Positions 59,465 through 64,000 of a stretch of DNA of 64,000 nt are shown here, piece after piece. The notes under the pieces were generated by a model that was not told where the DNA came from, did no database searches, and saw only the letters and a program-made list of their open reading frames with translations. The stretch comes from Lentinus brumalis (lineage: Eukaryota > Basidiomycota > Agaricomycetes > Polyporales > Polyporaceae): positions 248,001-312,000 of the forward strand of contig MARA01000010.1 of the NCBI GenBank assembly GCA_001792895.1. Reading direction: 5' to 3'. Position numbers and translations under genes: made by a program. Each line of letters starts with the position of its first letter. Positions within the stretch are counted from its first letter, which is position 1.

Positions 59465-62400
59465 ATGTATTTCTCGTCATTCCTTGCTCTCTTGCTTTCT
59501 CTCTTCATCTCGCCAATCTTGGGGGCGGTGACATGGAGCGCGACGCCCTTCAATCCCCCGTCGGTCCCCCTCGCCGTTCGGTCGCCATACCTCTCGGCAT
59601 GGCTCGCACAAGGGGCCGGCACAGCTCTGAACGCGGACTGGCCGACCTTCTGGACCGGGAGTGTGAGTACTCCACTGAATACTGAATAAATGTACCCGTC
59701 TGACCGGTACGCACAGATCGTCGGATGGGCCGGTTATGCGAAGGTTGACGGGGTGGCTTACAACTGGATGGGCAATCCTGCGGTGCCGAACGTCACGGTC
59801 ACGAAGGCGACCCAGAAAAGCCTGCAGGTAGGTCCGGTTCCACGGCTTGAGGCCACGCACGCTCACACGGCTATGCCAGTTCACGTCCACCCAAAGTGTG
59901 TTTGTCATGACGGCCGGCCCCGTGGATATCACAATTACATTCCTTAGCCCCATCGAGGTACGTACATTCTCTCTGCGGTCAGGCACGTCGACTCAGGTCG
60001 ACTCACTCTCCTCACCAGCCGACGGACCTCGTCAACCAATCACTGCCACTCTCCTACTACGCGATCTCAGCTGCGGCCAATGACGGCAAGTCGCACAGTG
60101 TGCAGGTATACGCCGATATCAGCGCGGAGTGGGTGTCCGGAGACAACAACCTCCTTGTCAACTGGTCCACGAGCACGGGCGACGTGCTCACGCACCAAGT
60201 GCAGCTCGCAAACCAACCTGAGTTCACCGAAGTCAATGACCGCATTCAGCGTGAGCATGGCAGCCCGCACCGTTCGTCCATCGTGACTGACAACACCCCA
60301 GAGGGCGCCGCGTACCACTCGACTCTCGGCGTACGTCTATGAGTATGTCCACCTAGATTAACCGATACTTACCCGCTCTCCCGTCCGCCAGACGTCGGGA
60401 ACGACGTACCAGACCGGCCAGGACATCGTCGTCCGCGCGCAGTTCATCAACAACGGCACGCTCGCGAACACCCAAGACACCAACTTCCGCGCCGTGTCCA
60501 ACAACTGGCCCGTCTTCGCCTTCGCGCACGACCTCGGCACCGTCTCCAGCGCAAGCGACCCCGTCGTCTTCTCCGTCGGCCACGTCCGCGACCCCGTCCT
60601 GCAGTACGTCATCGTGAACAACGCCGTCCAGACCCGGAGCTCGTACTTCTGGACGCGCTATGCATCCATCGGAGATGCTGTGGGTACTCCTATCTGCGCT
60701 TCGTGCCTGCTGCGGTGCTGAGCGGCTGGATGTAGATCTCCACGTTCTTGAAGGACTACTCGAACGCCCTTGCGCGCGCGAACGCGTTCGACGCACAGGT
60801 AGAGGCCGACGCGAAGAAGGTCTCGGACGACTACGCGTCCATTGTCGCGCTCTCCATCCGACAAGGCTTCGGCGCCACGGAGATCACGGTCTCGAAGAAC
60901 GGCGATGGTTCGTTCGACACCTCGAACGCACTGACATTCATGAAGGAGATCTCCAGCAGCGGCGTACGTCTTGCATCCACTGGCAGGCCCGGGCAGTGGC
61001 AAGTTTGTTAACTGGCTAGTTTATAGAACGTGAACACGGTGGACGTCATCTTCCCCGCGTGGCCGCTGTTCTTGTACACCAGCCCGGAGATCGGGAAGCA
61101 GCTGTTGCTTCCGTTACTTGAGTATCAGAACTCGGGGCAGTACCCGAACAAGTGGTGCACCCACGATATGGGTGAGCATTCTTCTACATCGTGCATGCAC
61201 AAGAATGCTTACGAAGTGCAGGTTCTCACTACCCCAACGCTACTGGTCACAATGATGGTGAGAAACCATAGTGCATCCCCATCCCTTCAGGACATTGAAG
61301 AATCACTTGCAGGCAAGGATGAGCCGATGCCCGTCGAAGGTACTTATGCGCCCATTAATGCAGCATGAGATGGCCGACTGACCCCCATGGCCCTCCAGAA
61401 AGCGGCAACATGATCATCATGGCACTCAGCTATACGCAGAAGACGAACGATCTCTCGCTCATCAAAACCTACGTCAGTACCTCCTCTCGCTCACATCCTC
61501 CCGCCACGTCACACCAGCTGACTAACCCCGCAAATCTCTGCAGTTCGAGCTCCTCGACCAGTGGACGCAGTTCCTGATCAGCGACTCGCTGATCCCCGCG
61601 AACCAGCTCAGCACGGACGACTTCGCCGGCAGCCTCCCGAACCAGACCAACCTCGCGATCAAGGGCATCGTCGGCATCAAGGCGATGTCGCAGATCGCGC
61701 TGCTCGTGGGCGACAACGGGAGAGCGTCCAACTACAGTGTGCGTATGCCACTCGTCCGCGCTGTACGGTGCCGCAGATATGCTGATACGCCCATGCAGTC
61801 GATTGCGGATACGTATGCCAAGCAGTGGCAGTCGCTCGCGGTGTCGTCCGACGGGTCGCACCTGACGCTCTCGGTACGTCTTTGCGTCTCAGTTGTCGTG
61901 GGAGATTGAGAGCTGACATCTCGGTCTCAGTATGGTGACAGCGGCAGGTGAGCTTGCACCCTCGCGAAGAGCTGGAGCATCCATTCATCGCGTTCACAGC
62001 TGGGGCCTCGCCTACAACCTGTACGCCGATAAACTACTCGGCCTGAACGTCTTCCCATCCTCCATATATGCGCTGCGTACGTACTCTGTCACACCGACGA
62101 CTACGCTCCTTCGCTGACTCCGAGAATCTTCGCATCTTCCAGAGACGTCCTGGTACAGCAGCCGAAACAGTGAGTCCCTCGCGTCGTCATCCTGACAATG
62201 CCCATGGCTCACCGCCACCAAATTCCCGCCAGACCCGTTCGGCGTACCGCTCGACACCCGGTGAGTACCAGTCCTTCCCCCTCCGTCCCTCTCCCGCACA
62301 TCCGCTCACCACAAATACCCTCCCTCAGCCACACCTACACCAAGTCCGGTAAGTCACCAGCTCCCCCCTCCCTCCCCTGCCTCGGCTAACCCTCCCGCCT

Positions 62401-62898
62401 CCCAACAGACTGGCAGATCTGGACCGCAGGCATCGCCACCTCCAACAGCGTCCGCGACCAATTCATCAGCGCAGTAAAAGCCTACGCCGCAGACGCAAAG
62501 AACAAAGTCCCCCTCGGCGACCTCTACGAGTCCAAGGACGGCACCTGGGTCCCCAACACCGGCCGCGCGCGCCCCGTCGTCGGCGGACACCTCGCCCTCG
62601 TGAGTTCTCGTTCTCTCTCCCCTTTTATAGCGCCGACGGCCGCGCTCACCCCGTGGCCTGGCACGTTCCTGCCTGCCTGCAGCTGGCGCTGCAGTCCGCG
62701 CCGACGAACGTCACGAGCCCGACGGGTACGGGCACACCGACGGGCTCTAGCGGGTCGGCGGGCAGCACTTCGACGACGGTCACTTCGAGTGGGCTGAACC
62801 CCGGGAGCACCAACGGCGCGCATGCGTCGTACCTGGCTGAGGATGTGCTCTTCAGTGTCCTGGGTGCGCTGGCAGTATGCATCGGCTTGTCGAGGTGA
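59465..62898 (+). CDS. Secreted GtaA-type glutaminase, GPI-anchor-like tail
   Basis: Extracellular L-glutaminase A family (with the DUF5127/DUF4965/DUF1793 type domain chain): converts glutamine to glutamate and ammonia, supplying nitrogen. ATG at 59465; signal peptide FSSFLALLLSLFISPILGA; then VTWSATPFNPPSVPLAVRSPY, a family opening. WAGYAKVDG, LSYYAISA, RDPVLQYV, YSNALARANAFDAQVEADA, NTVDVIFPAWPLFLY, YPNKWCTHDMG and GHNDGKDEPMPVEESGNM follow. Further on are LPNQTNLAIKGIVGI, YGDSGSWGLAYNLYADKLLGL, PFGVPLDTRHTYTKSDWQIWTA and GRARPVVGGHLAL. Roughly fifteen exons with 50-60-nt introns, all in phase where I joined them. The end has a Ser/Thr/Gly linker, AHASYLAEDV and a hydrophobic tail ending GLSR, suggesting a GPI-anchor signal. 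The catalytic nucleophile of the family is not well defined. Confidence 0.9.
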
Positions 62899-63246
62899 TG
62901 GTGTTTGCCTCTCGATCAATAAGAGGCTGAGTTAGTTCCCAACCTCGTAGCGACGCGGCATAAATAAATCATACGCCATTGGTCGTAGTGACGGGATCAT
63001 GCGCATTAGTTCTCTTGTCTGCTACAGCACGCCAACCGCAAAATGAAGGGAAAGACTAGTGTGCATTATGGTCGTACAGTTAACAGCACTACAACTACAG
63101 TATGAGAGACCGGTATAGGGCTACATAGTGGGTGTCCGTATTCAATGTTGCTTCGCACATGCACGTACGCTTAGACGACGTTGTACCTGCATGCGTCAAA
63201 AGTTCGTCAGTATGAGTCGTCAAACAACAAAACGACTGCAGTGCAC
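62899..63246. other. Short convergent intergenic stretch
   Basis: About 350 bases between two convergent genes. No gene; a short 3' exon of the next minus-strand gene may be present. Confidence 0.45.
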
Positions 63247-64000
63247 TCACGCTTCGCTGCGCCACTCCTCGCCCTTCCTCGCCGCCTCCTGCCGCTCGCC
63301 TGCACGGTTCACCCACCCAGCGGGGTGCCCCGCACCAGAGAGGAGCTCGTCCTGCGGCTGCGTGACGACCTTGAACTGCGCGCCGCGCTCCTCCTTCTTC
63401 GCCTTCGCCTCCGCCTTCGCCCGCGCCGCCTCCTCCTTGCGCTGCTGGAGCTGCTGGCGGAGCACGTCGCGCCGGCCCTTGTCCTCGCTCGCCTTCGCCT
63501 CGTTCATCTGGTCGCGCACGCCCGCGAGCTGTCCGTCGACGTACTCGAGCATCGTGCGCACGGCGCCGCCAACGGCCTTCTGCAGCTGCTTCTTCACGAG
63601 GCCCGTGGCGAGCGGCCCGAGCAGCTTGTACAGCGTGTCGTGCTTCGAGTCGCGAATGCTGAACTTGAGCGTGTCGATCGACGTCGAGACGTCCTTGACC
63701 TTGAACACGGACGTGCGGTCCTTGTCCGCGGACACGAGGTGCGCGGTGACGGTGAGGCCGGAGCCGCCGAGGAGGACGTCCGCGAGGCCGGAGTCCGTGA
63801 GCTTCGGCGTCCCAGTCTTCTTGCGGAAGTAGAACGCGACGTCGCGCATGTCGGCCTGGATCTGACCCAACGTGAGCTTGAACTCATGGTGAGTCTCGTC
63901 CCTAGTAAGAACGTGTTAGCGATCAAAACGTGGAAGGGCGACAACAAATAGGCACGTACTTGATGTTGTTGTACGCGCTAAGTTTGACGTGGTTGTGCAT
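63247..64000 (-). CDS. HAM1/DUF4449-type protein, partial at window end
   Basis: C-terminal portion of a large conserved fungal protein with a HAM1-like / DUF4449 domain, thought to resemble lipid-binding BPI/TULIP folds (family knowledge, not visible here). Exon 1 in the window (63961-64000) reads NHVKLSAYNNIK. An intron (about 63904-63960, GTACGT to CTAG) joins to DETHHEFKLTLGQIQADMRDVAFYFRKKTG, GLADVLLGGSGLTVTAHLV, TLKFSIRDSKHDTLYKLLGPL and GAVRTMLEYVDGQL. A Lys/Glu/Ala/Arg-rich helix (KEEAARAKAEAKAKKEER) leads to a TGA at 63247. The last codon before the stop lies in GC|GTGAGT, which also looks like an intron donor, so the true C-terminus may be in a further exon. The 5' part lies beyond the window. 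Confidence 0.8.

Overview
This window is nuclear DNA from a filamentous basidiomycete, most likely a white-rot member of the Agaricomycetes (Polyporales-like). The reasons are protein-coding genes broken by many 45-70 nt GT-AG introns, GC-rich exons, and a typical gene set: a class II (versatile/manganese-type) peroxidase, a CBM1-bearing CE1 esterase, DUF6534 seven-helix proteins, a HET protein, a velvet factor and a GtaA-type glutaminase. There are no operons. Genes were assembled by joining exons by eye, so internal boundaries are best estimates except where I checked reading phase exon by exon (chitinase, polyubiquitin, O-methyltransferase, velvet factor, DJ-1 protein).

Layout. 1-2.3 kb: no gene, but a diverged inverted repeat pair. 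2.3-6.8 kb: GH18 chitinase (+), F-box-like protein (+, apparent frameshift), two-WSC-domain secreted protein (-, apparent frameshift). 8.1-9.3 kb: four-unit polyubiquitin. 10.2-12.4 kb: SAM-dependent O-methyltransferase. 13.7-15.8 kb: a DUF6534 membrane protein. 16.9-17.9 kb: intronless coiled-coil protein with a WHPDRF motif. 18.2-19.2 kb: decayed gene with an in-frame stop. 19.6-21.1 kb: intact mitochondrial carrier.

20.6-30.6 kb is the most distinctive part: a unit of about 3.3 kb, made of the 3' end of the carrier gene, a spacer and a complete DUF6534 gene, occurs three times head to tail. The second and third carrier ends have decayed while all three DUF6534 genes still look readable.

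31.6-38.8 kb: a long low-complexity protein of unknown family, then a phytanoyl-CoA-dioxygenase-like enzyme, then a broken second copy of the unknown gene. 39.2-41.3 kb: HET protein. 41.5-45.8 kb: AttH/CrtC lipocalin-like protein and a multipass membrane protein (both -). 47.5-48.2 kb: DJ-1/PfpI protein. 49.3-55.2 kb: three consecutive minus-strand genes for a CBM1-CE1 esterase, a velvet-domain regulator and a class II peroxidase, i.e. two secreted lignocellulose-attacking enzymes around a developmental/metabolic regulator. 55.3-59.4 kb is gene-poor. 59.5-62.9 kb: GtaA-type glutaminase with a GPI-anchor-like tail. The window ends inside a HAM1/DUF4449-type protein.

The genes are mostly unrelated in function. 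The shared theme is extracellular nutrition (chitinase, WSC protein, esterase, peroxidase, glutaminase). I saw no prokaryotic-style system, CRISPR array, rRNA or convincing tRNA.
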